The notes: generated by a model from the letters alone, not told the origin. DNA of 64,000 nucleotides from Globisporangium splendens (GCA_006386115.1 VFIW01000059.1:62001-126000), one strand, 5' to 3'; positions 30,335 to 42,060 are shown, numbered from the stretch's first letter. Numbers and translations: made by a program.

Positions 30335-31837
30335 ATGAGCTTCTTGGTGGAGGACGACCAGCAGGCGACGCTCGAGGTGGCGCTCGCGTTCATCGATGCC
30401 TGCGACGACGTCACCGACAGCCTCAAGTTCACCGCTGCCCCGCAGCAGAGCAGCCCCAGCGACTCGACCACGAGCAACGACGACGGCTCGGAACACGTGG
30501 GCTCGTTGATCCAGGAGTTCCTGTTCGACCAGCCGACTGATCTGTTTTCTGAGCCAATTTCAAGGACGAAGACGTCGCTAAAAGGCAAGCCATCGAAACC
30601 AGGCAGTAACAAGGCGCGAAGCAATGCGGACGCTGTGCGACGACTGCGTGCAAGGAAGAAAGCTGAGGCTGCGTACCTACGCGACCAGGTCATTGAGCTC
30701 GAAGCCAAGTTGAAACAACTGCAGCTTGCACATCTCGCGAAAAACCCACTGCACGCGCTGCTGCGGCTCGAAGACGAGAAGAGAGAGATGGGTGGCGAGG
30801 GAAAGGAGGACCGCCCGACGCTCAAGCCAAAGACTGTGTCGGTGTGGCTCGAGATTGCCTCGATCCAGGCAAAAGAACGCCATAAATCTGAGGCGCTGAA
30901 CGTGAAATTGAAAGAAGCGATCGAGAAACAAATGAAGACGAGTGCGCTGCTCGAGAGCATCTTACGGAAAAAGTCGAGTCTCCAGAGTCTGGACTTGCTG
31001 TGGAAGGATCAACAGGAGCACTTGTACAACGACTCGCTGCTAACCAAGGAGAAAATGTTTTTTGAGGAGTTGCGCGACGACATTGGAGCCATGTACCAGA
31101 TGACGGCGAAATTGTTCGAGCGGTCTCCGGATTTTGATGTCGGCAATACGGCGTGCTCGACGCAAGTGAAGCAGGACCCAATGTTTGGCTCGTTCGTCGA
31201 GGTACGCACCAGTACGCCTTTACGAGGCAGCATCACTGACGCTGGCGAGCTAGTGTGGCGGCAAACTCTGTGCAACACGACTGTCTTGCGCTCGGCCAAA
31301 TACTACATGCAGGTACGCTTACACTGTGTCTGCATAAGTGTGGTTTATATTGCGAGGAACCTGGTTTGCTTGCGTTGACCTTTTTTCTAAACGTAGAAAC
31401 GAAACATTACCGACTCGAGCTTCCAAAAGAGCTACACGCTCATCGTCGATGGACCCACTGGCCCCGTGGAGCTGCATGGCATCTCCTACGTGCAAAAGGT
31501 TGACGAGCCGCATCGCTTCACCTACATGTGGACGTCGCGGATACTGCTGGCGAATGGGAAAGCGTCGGCGTTCCACGAGCGCGGGTGGATGGTGGCGTCG
31601 AAAGTGGAAGGATATGCAAAGTATCCGGCTGTGTTTCAGACGTGCTACCGCGTTGCAGGCAGCGATCCTCATCGAGGACCGCACCCATTGGGCAGCGTCC
31701 CAGACGAACTGAAGGAAGTCGTGCTGGATGCACTGACGATACGGACGCGCGAGTACCACCAGAACGTGCAAAACATGCTGGTCGACGAGCTCGCGCGGTT
31801 CTCGATTCGCCGCTCGCTGGCTGTGACGGCAGCGTGA
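30335..31837 (+). CDS. bZIP/START-like protein A
   Basis: Exons 30335-31312 and 31397-31837 give 472 residues. N-terminal motif SFLVEDDQQATLEVALAFID (2-21). Canonical bZIP basic region with N97-x7-R105 (NADAVRRLR), ARKKAEA, and zipper leucines at 115, 122 and 129. A second coiled coil (SEALNVKLKEAIEKQ) follows, then the START-like region: TSTPLRGS, and after the intron DGPTGPVELHG, DEPHRFTYMWTSR and FHERGWMVAS. Predicted nuclear DNA-binding regulator, probably a dimer; ligand binding by the C-terminus is inference. An in-frame ATG at 30281 would add 18 residues, but paralogues start at MSFL. It lacks the first intron found in C, D and E. A truncated copy of its 3' end lies at 31988. Confidence 0.85.
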
Positions 31838-31987
31838 GGTGACGGAGGTATTTGCTCGAGAACAGTCCATTTGTGCAATAATTAATTGATGATGCATTGT
31901 CGCGTTGTGCAGTGAAACAATAATTGTCATTTCCGTTTAATTGCGTTGAAGCCTCTCAAAAGCAGCAACCTCAAGCGAGGTAGCTGC

Positions 31988-32139
31988 CACGGTGTCCACA
32001 CGGAGGAGCTGAAGGAGGCCGTGCTGGACGCACTCACGAACTGAACGCGAGAGTACCACCAAAACGTGCAGAATATGCTGGTCGATGAGCTGTCACGAGC
32101 TCCAATGCGACCGCCACTGCCCGTCATGGCAGGATCCTG
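31988..32139 (+). pseudogene. Duplicated 3'-end relic of a gene A-like copy
   Basis: The frame reads EELKEAVLDALTN, a TGA, then TREYHQNVQNMLVDEL, matching the last ~45 residues of gene A (ELKEVVLDALTIRTREYHQNVQNMLVDEL). The rest of the copy is absent. Confidence 0.88.
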
Positions 32140-32467
32140 AGGTGGGCAGCTTTTTTCATTGTCGTGGTGTGAAAAATGAATGAATTGCTGAATGCATCAA
32201 TGATTGAGTATGCAAACAATACTTGATGACCCAATGGAAAAACCACTGAAGCAGCATAGTATTGCACTGTTCTGCCTGTCGTGCGTTTATTGCACACCAT
32301 CCCCTCTGAAAAGTGCGCAATGACCTTAGCGCAACCTTCGCGCGACAAGATGCTGGGGAGGGTTCTAAAGGAGAAGGGTGCAAGCCTCCCTTTGTTGTTC
32401 TGATTCAAAATGATGGCTCGTTCATTCTGCGTCTTGCCCGCTTCCGCACACAACAACATCGGGAAAG

Positions 32468-34047
32468 ATGAGCTTCTTGGAGCTGCTGGACGATCAGCAG
32501 TCGACGCTCGAGGTGGCGCTCGCGTTCATCGACGAGTGCGACGTCGGCGACCACTCGGACGCCAGCACCACCAGCTCCAGCTCCACCGCCGGCAGTCCAC
32601 TCGCCGACACGTCGTCACATGGCGGCAGCCCCGCAAGCGACGAGCAGCAGCAGGTGCTCTTCGACGTGTTCGTGAACGACATTGGCCAGACGCCCGAGCT
32701 GTCGTTCGACGCGCTGGCCAAGGCGAATGATACGGCGAACCAAACGAAAGGTGAAGCTAAATCGAAGGCGAGTGGCGACAAATCGTCAGGCGCCAAGCCA
32801 ACGAGACCCCCGCGGAAATCTGGCAGCAGCAAGGCGCGCAGCAATGCCGAAGCCGTGAGTCGACTCCGCGCGCGCAAAAAGGCGGAAGCTGTGTACTTGC
32901 GCGACCAGGTTGTTCAGCTTGAAGCGAAGTTGAAGCAGCTGCAGCTTGCAAGACTGTCGAACAACCCGTTGCATGCTCTGCTGCAGTTTGGAGGCGACGA
33001 GAGCAAGATGAGCGCCGAGGAGAAGGAGAGGTACTTGACGATCAAGCCGAAGACGGTATCCGTGTGGCTTGAGATCGCCGCGATCCAGGCAAAAGAACGG
33101 TACAAGTCGGAGGCGTTGAACATGAAGTTGAAAGACGCGATCGAGAAGCAGGTTCGAACAAATAAGATGCTCGAAGGCATTTTAGGCAAGAAAGTCAACA
33201 TGCAAGGCATCGAGCTGTTGTTGGACGACCAGCAGCAGCACTTGTACAACGATTCGCTGCTCACGAAGGAGAAGATTCTGCTGGAGGAGTTGCGCGAAAG
33301 CATTGGTACGATGTACCAAATGGTGACCACCATCTTTGAGCATACGTGGGATATCGGTCTCGACTCGGTATCATGCTCAACGCAAGTGAAAGAAGATCCA
33401 ATGTCGGGTCCGTATGTGGAGCTTCGAACAAATACGCCGTTGAAAGGCGGGCATCAGGAAGCGGGGCAGTTTATTTGGAACCATTCGGTCAAGGCAAGCT
33501 TGGTCATGCACTCCGATAAGTTCTACATGAAGGTACGATTCCGCTTCTGTGGATTTGTTTTGGCAGTTCAATATTTTGACACTCCTTTTTATTTGTGAAA
33601 TTCTAGAAACGCAATGTGACGGCCAACACATACGAGAAAAGCTACACGATCTTCGTTGATGGCCTCAGGGGACCCGTGGAGCTGCATGGGATCTCGTTCG
33701 TGCAAAAGATCGACGAGCCGCATCGTTTTATTTACATGTGGAGTTCGCGGATCTTTCTCTCGCGAGGCGAGATGGCGTTCATTGAAAGCGGATGGATGGT
33801 GGCAGCGAGATTGCATGGGAATGCAAAGTACCCAGCCGTGTTTCAGACTTGCTACCGGGTATGGAGCGATCCGCATCGAGGCGAATCTCAGAGCATGTAC
33901 GATCCGAACGTCGAAGTCATCAAAGAGAAGGTTCTGCAGGCGCTCACGAGTCGAACACGCGAGTATCACCAGAGCATCCAGAACATGCTCATGGATGAGT
34001 TTGCGGGCTTCCGGATCCAGCAGCGACTCACGATGGCAACAATTTGA
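32468..34047 (+). CDS. bZIP/START-like protein B
   Basis: Exons 32468-33532 and 33607-34047 give 501 residues. Closest to gene A: same intron plan (only the second intron) and an identical final-exon length of 441 bp. N-terminal FLELLDDQQSTLEVALAFID; Ser/Thr-rich linker (30-60); bZIP with N126-x7-R134 (NAEAVSRLR) and leucines 144, 151 and 158; coiled coil SEALNMKLKDAIEKQ; START-like part with NTPLKGG, DGLRGPVELHG, DEPHRFIYMWSSR and IESGWMVAA. In the FRExGW-type motif the residues are IESGW, so the Phe-Arg pair is lost. Likely a recent tandem duplicate of A. Confidence 0.87.
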
Positions 34048-34597
34048 GATGCCTCGTTTCTTTGTTTTGCCATGATTGATTTATATATTCAGTAATTCGT
34101 TTTCCAGCTGTGGGGCACGAAGATTTGTAAGAGATTGGTGTAAGCATGGTCCTGCTTCATGGGAGGTGTTGACGCTCAGAATGCAAATCCCTTGGGAAGA
34201 AAAGAGATTCCAGGTGGTTGCAGTGTGTGGTGTCGAGTTTGTTGCTGGTGTATCTTGTCCTGCAGATCTGTTTACAGCGATCGGAAATGCAAATAATAGA
34301 CTTGTTGATCCATTTTAGTAAACAAGAGTACGTCTTTGTTCATTCTATGTAAATTAATGTCGACTATAGACTCCTTTCTCTGACTAAAAATTGCCAGCAA
34401 ATCGTCGAAGAGCTCAACTGACCATCACTCACATGACACTTTTATTGTTCATACCGTCCAGAGGTCGCCCGTCTCTCACATGTCGCATAGCTCGTCCAGT
34501 ATAAAATTGCAGAGCCTATTGTTTTGAACTGCTCTCTTCGTGCAACTTCGCCACCAAAAAAAGCGTGTGCAATACTTTTTATTCAATAAAATACTTC
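34048..34597. other. Intergenic region upstream of gene C
   Basis: No gene found. TATAAAAT at about 34500-34507 lies about 35 bp before the shared upstream element of gene C (34537), an arrangement like TATA plus initiator. Confidence 0.4.
34537..34552 (+). promoter_or_regulatory. Shared upstream element, gene C
   Basis: TTCGTGCAACTTCGCC, 45 bp before the ATG and about 35 bp after a TATAAAA. Confidence 0.5.
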
Positions 34598-36195
34598 ATG
34601 AGCTTCCTCGTGGAGGACGACACGCTCGAGGTCGCGCTCGCGTTCATCGACGCGTGCGACGGCGAAGACGCGCTCGCCAGCGGCCAGAGCTCCAGCTACG
34701 ACAGCCCCGCGTCCAGCGTCAGCACGGCGCCGACGGACGGCTGTGAAGACACGAGGTGCGAGGGTCTCCAGGTGGTCATCCGCAGCACGCGCGACAACAA
34801 ACTCTCGGCGCAGCAGCAGCAACGAAAAGATGCACAGAATTGTTTCAACGAACAGCAACTATATGCGCAGGTACCACCGCAGCCAGTCCGAGATGCGAAG
34901 GGTCGTTCGAGAGACAAGGCGTTAGCGGTGAGCCGACTGCGTGCGCGCAAGAAAGCTGAGATGCTTGCACTCCGGAGCGAGGTAGTCGAGCTTCAGGAAA
35001 AGCTGTCGGAGCTGCAGAATGCCCGCCAAGTGGGCAAGTCCATGCAGGTTCTGATGCGTCTACAACGCGACCAGGATGCAAAGAGCACGACGCCGAGAAC
35101 TGCGTCAACGTGGTTGAAAATCGCCGCGGTACAGGCACGCGAACGGTTCAAGTCCGAAGCGCTGAATGGGAGATTGAAGGATGCAGTGGAACGGCAAATG
35201 CAAATCCACAAGGCGCTACGAGGATTTCTCGACAGCCCAGAACTCTCTCAGGTACGGGCACAACATTGGCGAGATGCGTTGGTATATTGTCCTGTGGATT
35301 TGTTTCATTATTGTTTGTCAATTCGTTCGCGCAGGAATTTGAGCTGTTGAAGAGCAATCCAAGTAACAATCCGCTACTTGGCCGAGAGAGTCAGATAGTC
35401 ACCGACCTCCAAGCTGGTGCATTGGAAATGTATCGCCAAGTCGATCAGATCGTCGAAAGCTTCCGATCTGTGGACCCAAACTCCAAGCTGACGTCTACCG
35501 AAGTGAAACAAGATCCACTGCATGGTACCTTGGTCCAGATGCAAACCCAGACCCCACTACGAGGCGGGTTCCATGAAGCTGGTCTCTTTCTGTGGAGTAA
35601 ACTCACAGCGCCCCATCTGACAGCTCATTCATCTAGATTCCGCGTAAAGGTATCTTTTTTCCTGGTTCAAATGCCTGCCACTGCGTTAGTCAACTAACTT
35701 GACCATGATATTTTTCGGCATTGCTAGAACTGCGAAGTGACCGAGTCAACCTATCGGAAAAGCTACATGCTCATGTTTGACACTACCCGAGCCGGACCCG
35801 TCGAAATCCACGGCATCATGTATGTGCAACGATTCGACGAACCGCACCACGTCGCGCTGACGTTCAACTCGATCGTCCTCACAGCGAACAATGGGCTGAG
35901 ATTCCGTGAAAATTGCTGGATGGTTGTTTCGGCATCGCCGACTGGAGATACGCAGTTCCCGACCGTGCTCCAGACATCCTACCAGGTGTTCAGCGATACT
36001 TCCAGTAGCGCCAATGACTTTGCCTTCGATGCAGATGATGAGAATGAAACAGCGACGACGATCAAAGAGGTCGTGCTCGACTCCCTTAGCGAACGCGCAC
36101 ACGAAGTTCACAAGATGATGCACGAGATGATGCGTATGGAGTTCTCGGGATTCAGCGTGTACACACGCAACTTGCCATTGAAAGTGCCAGTCTAG
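34598..36195 (+). CDS. bZIP/START-like protein C
   Basis: Exons 34598-35251, 35335-35649 and 35728-36195 give 478 residues. N-terminal SFLVEDDTLEVALAFIDACD, then a conserved GLQVVIRSTRDNKLS block shared with D and E. The basic region reads KALAVSRLRARKKAE: the position of the invariant Asn is Lys107, so DNA binding may be altered. Zipper leucines (125, 132, 139) are kept. Second coiled coil SEALNGRLKDAVERQ. START-like parts: EVKQDPLHGTLV, QTPLRGGFHEAG, GPVEIHG, FRENCWMVVS. Both conserved introns are present. Exon 3 shares a 107-bp near-identical patch with gene D. Ends in TAG. Confidence 0.86.
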
Positions 36196-36538
36196 GCTGA
36201 GCTTTTTTGCAGTTGGATATGAACGGTTTAGGATGCCGACAATATGCAAGAACGCATGTGAGCATTGTCAACCAATTCTTTCTTGATATTGTGCAGTAGT
36301 GGCAATTTTATAGAATCATTTTTCAGTCAATTGTTTGGGGTGTTGTGCAGCAATAGCAGCAACAAGATATGGAATTGAATTTTCTTCAACCAAGCAGAGC
36401 TCTGTAATTGCATATTTCACAGAGCTCCTCCACACAACAGATTTAAACGGTGCACATTCACGCAACATTCGCCGCCTCGACCCAGAATTGATTTGCTGAG
36501 CAGCAGCAGCACATACAAATCAAATCGACAGCAGCAGC
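36196..36538. other. Intergenic region upstream of gene D
   Basis: No coding signal. It holds the shared upstream element at 36459-36475 and a CAG-rich run (36498-36540) leading into the start codon. Confidence 0.4.
36459..36475 (+). promoter_or_regulatory. Shared upstream element, gene D
   Basis: TTCACGCAACATTCGCC, 63 bp before the ATG. GATTTAAACG lies about 17 bp upstream. Confidence 0.5.
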
Positions 36539-38246
36539 ATGAGCTTCCTTGTGGAAGACGACACGCTCGAGGTCGCGCTCGCGTTCATCGACGCGTGCGA
36601 CGGCGACATCGCAGACGCCCCGACCGTCCTCAGCCCCAGCGTCGGCTTCATGTCACTCGACGACGGCGATGCCGCGTACGTTGCCCGCCGCGACGACGCC
36701 AAACCCGGGAGTCTCCAGGTGGTCATTCGCAGCACGCGCGACAACAAACTCACGGCGCAGCAGAAACAGCAGACACAAGAATGCTCCGAACTGCAGCAGC
36801 AGCTGGCGCAGACGCCGCCGATCGCGCAGGAGCAACCGTCAGCACCGCCGCCGCTGACACCGCCAGTGCGAAGCACAAGCGACCGTGCGAGACGCAATGC
36901 GTCGGCAGTGAATCGACTGCGCGCGCGCAAGAAGGCGGAAGCGCTTTCGCTACGCAATGAGGTTGCTGAGCTCCAGGAGAAGCTGTTGGAACTGCAGCAC
37001 GCCAAGCGCGCAGGCAAGTCAATACAGGCTCTGATGCGCATGCAACGCGAACAGGAAGGGAAAGAAAAGGGTGTGGACGAAGCGAACAACAACGGCAGCT
37101 TGTCACCGAAAGCGGTGTCGGTTTGGTTGTCCATCGCAGCGATGCAAGCGCAGCAGCGATTCAAGTCTGAAGCGCTAAACGTGAAATTGAAGAGCGCGGT
37201 CGAGCGCCAACTGCACATTCACAAGGCGTTGAGAGAACTCATCAGCAAGCCAGAAATTCTAGAGGTACGATTAGCTGCTTTTAGGATCGAAACCACGACG
37301 CGGGAAATGCTTCGACATGCGTGGACTCACTGACTGTGTCTGGTTTGCTTTTTGTGCTCATCTAGGGATTTAATCTGTGTTGGAACAACCCAAGTGGCAA
37401 CCCCATACTCGCTCAAGAAACTGAGCTGCTCGCCGATCTCCAAGCTGGCGTGCTGGAGATGTATTGCGAATTCGATCGGATCGTCGAAAGCTTCCGTGCT
37501 ATGGTCCCGGACTCGATGATGACATCTACGGAAGTAAAAGAACACCCACTGCATGGCACTTTGGTTCAGATCCGAGCCAAGACCCCACTGCGAAGCACGT
37601 TTCGGGACGCTGGCCACTTTCTATGGCGTCAACTTACAGCGCAGTATACTGTGACGAATTCGTCTCGATACTGCTTGAAGGTACTGAAAAGTTCCTTTGC
37701 ATCTCGCAATTATGGCGCAAGATAGCTTCGTCTAATGCCGTGCTGTGTGAGCATTTTTGCGTGCTTTAGAATCGTCAAGCGACCGAGTCAACCTTTCACA
37801 AGAGCTACATGCTCACAATCGACACGCCTCAAGCTGGACTCGTCGAGTTGCACGGCGTCACGTATGTGCAACGGTTCGACGAACCACATCGTGTCGCGAT
37901 GGCGTTCAACTCGATCATCCTCACAGCGAGCAATGGACTGAGATTCCGTGAAAAAGGCTGGGTCGTCACGTGCAACTCGGCTGCGGACAACACGCAGTTC
38001 CCGACTGTGTTCCAGAATTTCTACCAGGTGTTCAGCGATACTTCCAGTAGCGCCAATGACTTTGCCTTCGAGGCAGATGATGAGAATGAAACAGCGACGA
38101 CGATCAAAGAGGTCGTGCTTGACTCCCTGAGCGACCGAACACGGCGGTTCTACCAGGAAATGCACGAAACGCTGCATAATGCGTTCTCGGGATTCCAGCT
38201 GAGTCCCCAACTTGGCACCAGTGCCGACGATCGGATGCTAGGCTGA
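36539..38246 (+). CDS. bZIP/START-like protein D
   Basis: Exons 36539-37264, 37366-37680 and 37770-38246 give 505 residues. Its start (MSFLVEDDTLEVALAFIDACDG) is almost identical in DNA to that of C. It has the GLQVVIRSTRDNKL block and a Gln/Pro-rich linker. The canonical basic region is NASAVNRLRARKKAE with a leucine zipper. Coiled coil SEALNVKLKSAVERQ. START-like parts: EVKEHPLHGTLV, KTPLRSTFRDAG, DEPHRVAMAFNSI, FREKGWVV. Exon 2 is 315 bp in both C and D, with introns at the same codons, so the two are tandem duplicates with later conversion in exon 3. Confidence 0.87.
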
Positions 38247-38373
38247 CGCTGCTTTTTATTTGTTTTATGGAGGAAAGCATTGTTGTTGATTGACACGAAT
38301 CAATTCTTGCGTGAATCACATAATTTCGTGTAACTGAGTTTGAACAATCCATTGCAATTTAGTATTGGGTACG

Positions 38374-38390
38374 TTCGTGTGACATTCGAA
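38374..38390 (+). promoter_or_regulatory. Shared upstream element, gene E (divergent copy)
   Basis: TTCGTGTGACATTCGAA, a weaker match to the A/C/D string, 111 bp before the main ATG. Confidence 0.35.
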
Positions 38391-38450
38391 AGGCGACTAA
38401 TACTATGCTCCAACTAGCCCTCACTACAAAAAAAGGACACGCACTTGGCA

Positions 38451-38489
38451 ATGAGCTTCCTGGTCGAAGAGACAATCACTTGGCAATGA
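38451..38489 (+). other. Micro-ORF from a duplicated start region of gene E
   Basis: ATG followed by 11 sense codons (MSFLVEETITWQ) and TGA. It is the first copy of a short direct duplication (about 35 bp, 38443-38477 and 38478-38512). Its TGA overlaps the ATG of gene E (ATGA at 38486-38489). Confidence 0.7.
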
Positions 38490-40013
38490 ACTTCCTGGTC
38501 GAAGAGGACACGCTCGAATTCGCGCTCGCGTTCATCGATACGTTGGACGTTGACGACGTGCTCAGCACCAGCCCAGACAGCAGCAGCAGTAGTAGCAGCA
38601 GTCCCAGTCTCAGTCCATACGAACCGCCCGCGACGCTGCACGACGAGTCCATCGTGAAGGACCTGCCTCACCCCAATGGGAGTCTCCAGGTGCTGATCCG
38701 CGCGACGCAGAACCAACGGCTCTCCGCCCATCATGTCCAGCCACAGTGTGCGCTCAGGAAGGAAGACCCTGTGCTGCCGCAAAAGCAGAGCGATCGTCCG
38801 AGAAGCAATGCGGCGGCTGTGAAGCGTCTGCGCGCCAGGAAGAAAGCCGAGGCGATCGCGTTGCGTAACGAAGTCATCGAGCTCGAGGCCAAGTTGGCGC
38901 GACTGCAGCATAGACCGCGCTTAACGGGACTCGAGCAAGTGAGTAAAGTTCAGCAGTGGCTCGAAGAAGAGATCAAGGAAATGAGCGCGAGTCAGGGCGA
39001 CAAGGATGTGTCCATCTGGCTGGACATGGCGGCGAGGCAGGCGCGAGAACGGTTTGAGTCGGAAGCGCTGAATATCAAATTGAGAGACGCGATCGAGAAG
39101 CAGCTTAGAATCACCAAGTCGCTCCAAGCGGTTCTCGGCAAGCGGCATGTAAGGGTGCTTTGTTTCTATTCCCTGAGGCAAAGGCAGCAGATGGACCAAC
39201 AGCTTTGTGATATTTTAGGGATTCGACTTGCTCTGGCCGAGCCTGAATCAAAACCTGTACAACGACGCAGTATTTACGAACGAGGACACAGCTCGCGCAG
39301 AGCTGCGAGGTGGGATGGACCAAATGTACCTCGAGCGCGATTTGGTGGCGCAGAGCTTTTGCGCGAAAGACCGCAATATCGTGACGAGCACAATGGACAC
39401 CAAAGAGCACCCGTTCTTTGGATGGTACGTTGAGATAAATACGAATACGCCACTGCGGTGTGGCTTTCGAGAAGCGGGTCAGGATGCGTGGAGACGCGTG
39501 AGTGATTCCAGCGCGTACGTCTCGGATCGGTACTACATAAAGGTGAGCGATAACATGATATCTCTGTCTCGACTTGGATCTAATCTGGTGCCTGGGATCT
39601 GTTTGAAGATACACGAACTCACTGACGGCAGTTTCGAAAAGAGCTACGTAATCCTCCTCGACGGTCCAACTGGACCATTTGAGCTGCATGGCGTTTCGCT
39701 GATCCGAAAGTACGACGAACCGCATCGAACTGTGTTTATATTCAAGTCACTCATCTATTCATCTGTCAAGGGACTGGTTTTCCGTGAAAACGGATGGGTC
39801 ATCGCGTCATCCAGTCCCAGTGCCAAGGACGCAAAGCTCCCGACGGCTGTTCAAGTGTGCCACCAACTTTTGAGCGATCCTCTCAATGAGGAACCTGGGT
39901 CGCGCGACCCGGAGAGGGAGCAGCATCGTGAGATCGTAATGCGATCGCTGGGCAACAAGACATGGGCAGAGCACCAGAAGATTCAAAATCTGATGGTCAA
40001 AGAATTTGCGTGA
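38486..40013 (+). CDS. bZIP/START-like protein E
   Basis: Exons 38486-39148, 39219-39542 and 39609-40013 give 463 residues from the second copy of a duplicated start (MNFLVEEDTLEFALAFID). An in-frame ATG at 38405 could add 27 residues. Poly-Ser tract (about 32-45); GSLQVLIRATQNQRLS block; canonical basic region NAAAVKRLRARKKAE with zipper; coiled coil SEALNIKLRDAIEKQ. START-like parts: NTPLRCGFREAG, DGPTGPFELHG, DEPHRTVFIFKSL, FRENGWVIAS. Intron 2 is 66 bp, so its retention would keep the frame. Confidence 0.85.
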
Positions 40014-40676
40014 CCTTCAGCGCTTAGCTTTGTTTTCTTGATCATTACAAGTGGGAAAAATGTACTAAAGCGAATAGAATGTGTCGAATCACTCATCAGA
40101 CGCATCTCAGCTCGACAAAGTTCTCGAAAGGTGTATTTGGCTTGTGCAGGTTCGAATGTGGTTGAACGAAGTCGTGGAACGCTAGTGCATGCCGTCTTTC
40201 CAACTACTCTCGAGCGCCAAGGTACTATAGTACACCTCAAGTCATGCATTGAAGCACTCGAAAGGCGCTTTCTGGTTACTGAAAGGTGTTGTGTGAAACC
40301 TTTTGGTTAAAAAAATGGTGAAAGGCGGTTCTCGGTATGCAAAAGTTCAAACGACCAACTGTACTTTGCCAAAATTGAACACAATTAATTGATTATGTAA
40401 TATCATTTCAGACAATTCGCGTTCTTCTCGTTATTTTGGCGTTGGACAGTGTGTGATGGAAGTGTTTGTTGCCGTTACCTTGGCGCAACCTCTTCTCGAG
40501 TGTCACATGTTGAACCATCACTCTATCATGACAGAGTGGTGGTAGTTCTAGAGTCATCATTTATGATTACTCTAGGCAGCCTGCCAGATTTGATTTGAAG
40601 ACTGCTGATGTCATTTCAGAAACAGTTGGTGTGAGTGTGTGTCGATTCCGAGTGGGCAACAATTGGGTGGCGAATT
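40014..40676. other. Gene-free stretch before LINE copy 2
   Basis: I see no gene. Short A/T-rich runs only. Confidence 0.45.
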
Positions 40677-41336
40677 CTTTATCTTTATCTTTATAAGGTG
40701 AGGTATATTTAGGTTCATCGTCGTGACCTACAATATCCATTCTCCTAACTAATCTTCATTGCGAATTTCATCTAGGAGTGTAAATGTGTCTACAGCGCGG
40801 ATTGCACTAGATCACTTCTGAAAGCTAAATAATCTTTGACCAGGATGGCATGTTCTCTTGGTCCTATGTGAGGCTGCCTTGTGTTGTCCAATGACCTTGG
40901 GTCTTCCGAACTTTGCACAAGCCAATGCATGACGTCGTTGTCAAGATCCTGGGTGAGATTGTTGAAAGCAGCTCGATGAGTTGGGAAGTGAACCTGCGTT
41001 GAGGTTCTGGTGTCCATGGCTAGGTTGGCGGCTGAGTCCGCCATCTTGTTGAAGGCACGGTAGTGATGGTACCATCCTCGGATGTCGATGCAATCCGCGA
41101 GTCGTGTGAGGTTTCGCATTCCTGCCTCTAATCTGGTCATCATGATCGCCATCTCAGCAGTCGATTCGATTGGATCCGAATCCATGCGTCGCAGATGCGC
41201 ACACCAAATGGTCTGTATGAGCGACGCGCTCATATATCGCCACAGCATGTGTGCGACGGGATAGAGATGATCTTGGAGATGTTCATTGGAGAACTTGTGT
41301 CCGATAATGTGTCTCTTGATCGTGGTCCATGCATGT
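40677..41336 (-). mobile_element. LINE copy 2, truncated and internally deleted
   Basis: Matches LINE copy 1 from its 3' tail to a 5' break at 41336 (copy 1 equivalent about 8090). It lacks the 441 bp between two GCGAGTCGT repeats of copy 1 (7420 and 7861), so the front half of RNase H is gone while the frame stays open. Its tail on the minus strand is ATAAAGATAAAGATAAAG. I find no target duplication. Confidence 0.9.
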
Positions 41337-41399
41337 CAAAAGCAATGCCCACTGTTGTCCTTGCATAGTCTCACAATATCCGCCAAGCCGCTGAAAAGC

Positions 41400-42060
41400 A
41401 AATATCCGACTCCATCTTGTCGACAACACGCTTCGTTTGCTCTGTCAACGATGTGCTCCCGCTGTCCGTCGTTCTGGACGGTCCGCGTGGACCCCGGCAT
41501 CTTCGAAAGAGTTGCGTTTTACCACAGAAGGTCTTGTGTAGGTGCGGTATGGTCGGACAAGCACGCATTGTCAGGGACCCTATGGAAGTTAATGTACCTG
41601 CCTCAACGTATGCGAGAGGGGCGATATTACAGAGAGCCGAGTCTGTAGTCTCGCACTCGAGTAATTCCGGCAGAGGTCTTCTATTCAAGATGGATTTTCT
41701 ATTAGATAGTTTTCGGTACTGTCATGATGACGAATACCTCAATTTTCGCCGAATCATCATTACAAGTCCACAGATGGGAGACCTCGTAAATCATCAGTCT
41801 TCTTCGTCCAAACGAAACGCTCCAATACAAACGAAAGTAAGAATTCATTGCCACCACATTCTCACAACCATGAGCTGCATCTTCTTGGAGGAGGAGCCGC
41901 ACCGAGTTTGCGTCATACTGACCTCGATGTGTCGGGCACGGACCTGCTCTTCCGTGAATATTGGCGGTTGTCATCTCGGAACATTCACAAACCGACGCAT
42001 TTATCAAGGCACGTGCTGCGTTGCCAACCGCTATCACACTGCAGTTGCCATTTAAGTCAT
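41400..42060 (+). pseudogene. Degenerate START-like gene copy F
   Basis: The clearest part is 41894-42000: EEEPHRVCVILTSM, a frame change, then DVSGTDLLFREYWRL, matching the EPHR...TS...GTxLxFRExGW order of the array genes. VVLDGPRGP near 41480 may be the DGPxGP motif. The 5' bZIP exons are missing and LINE copy 2 borders the left side. Frames are broken. Confidence 0.65.

Noticed and set aside
34540..37333. Arg-rich overlapping ORFs in other frames of the bZIP first exons
   Set aside because: They arise from the high GC and CG-rich codons of the true frame.
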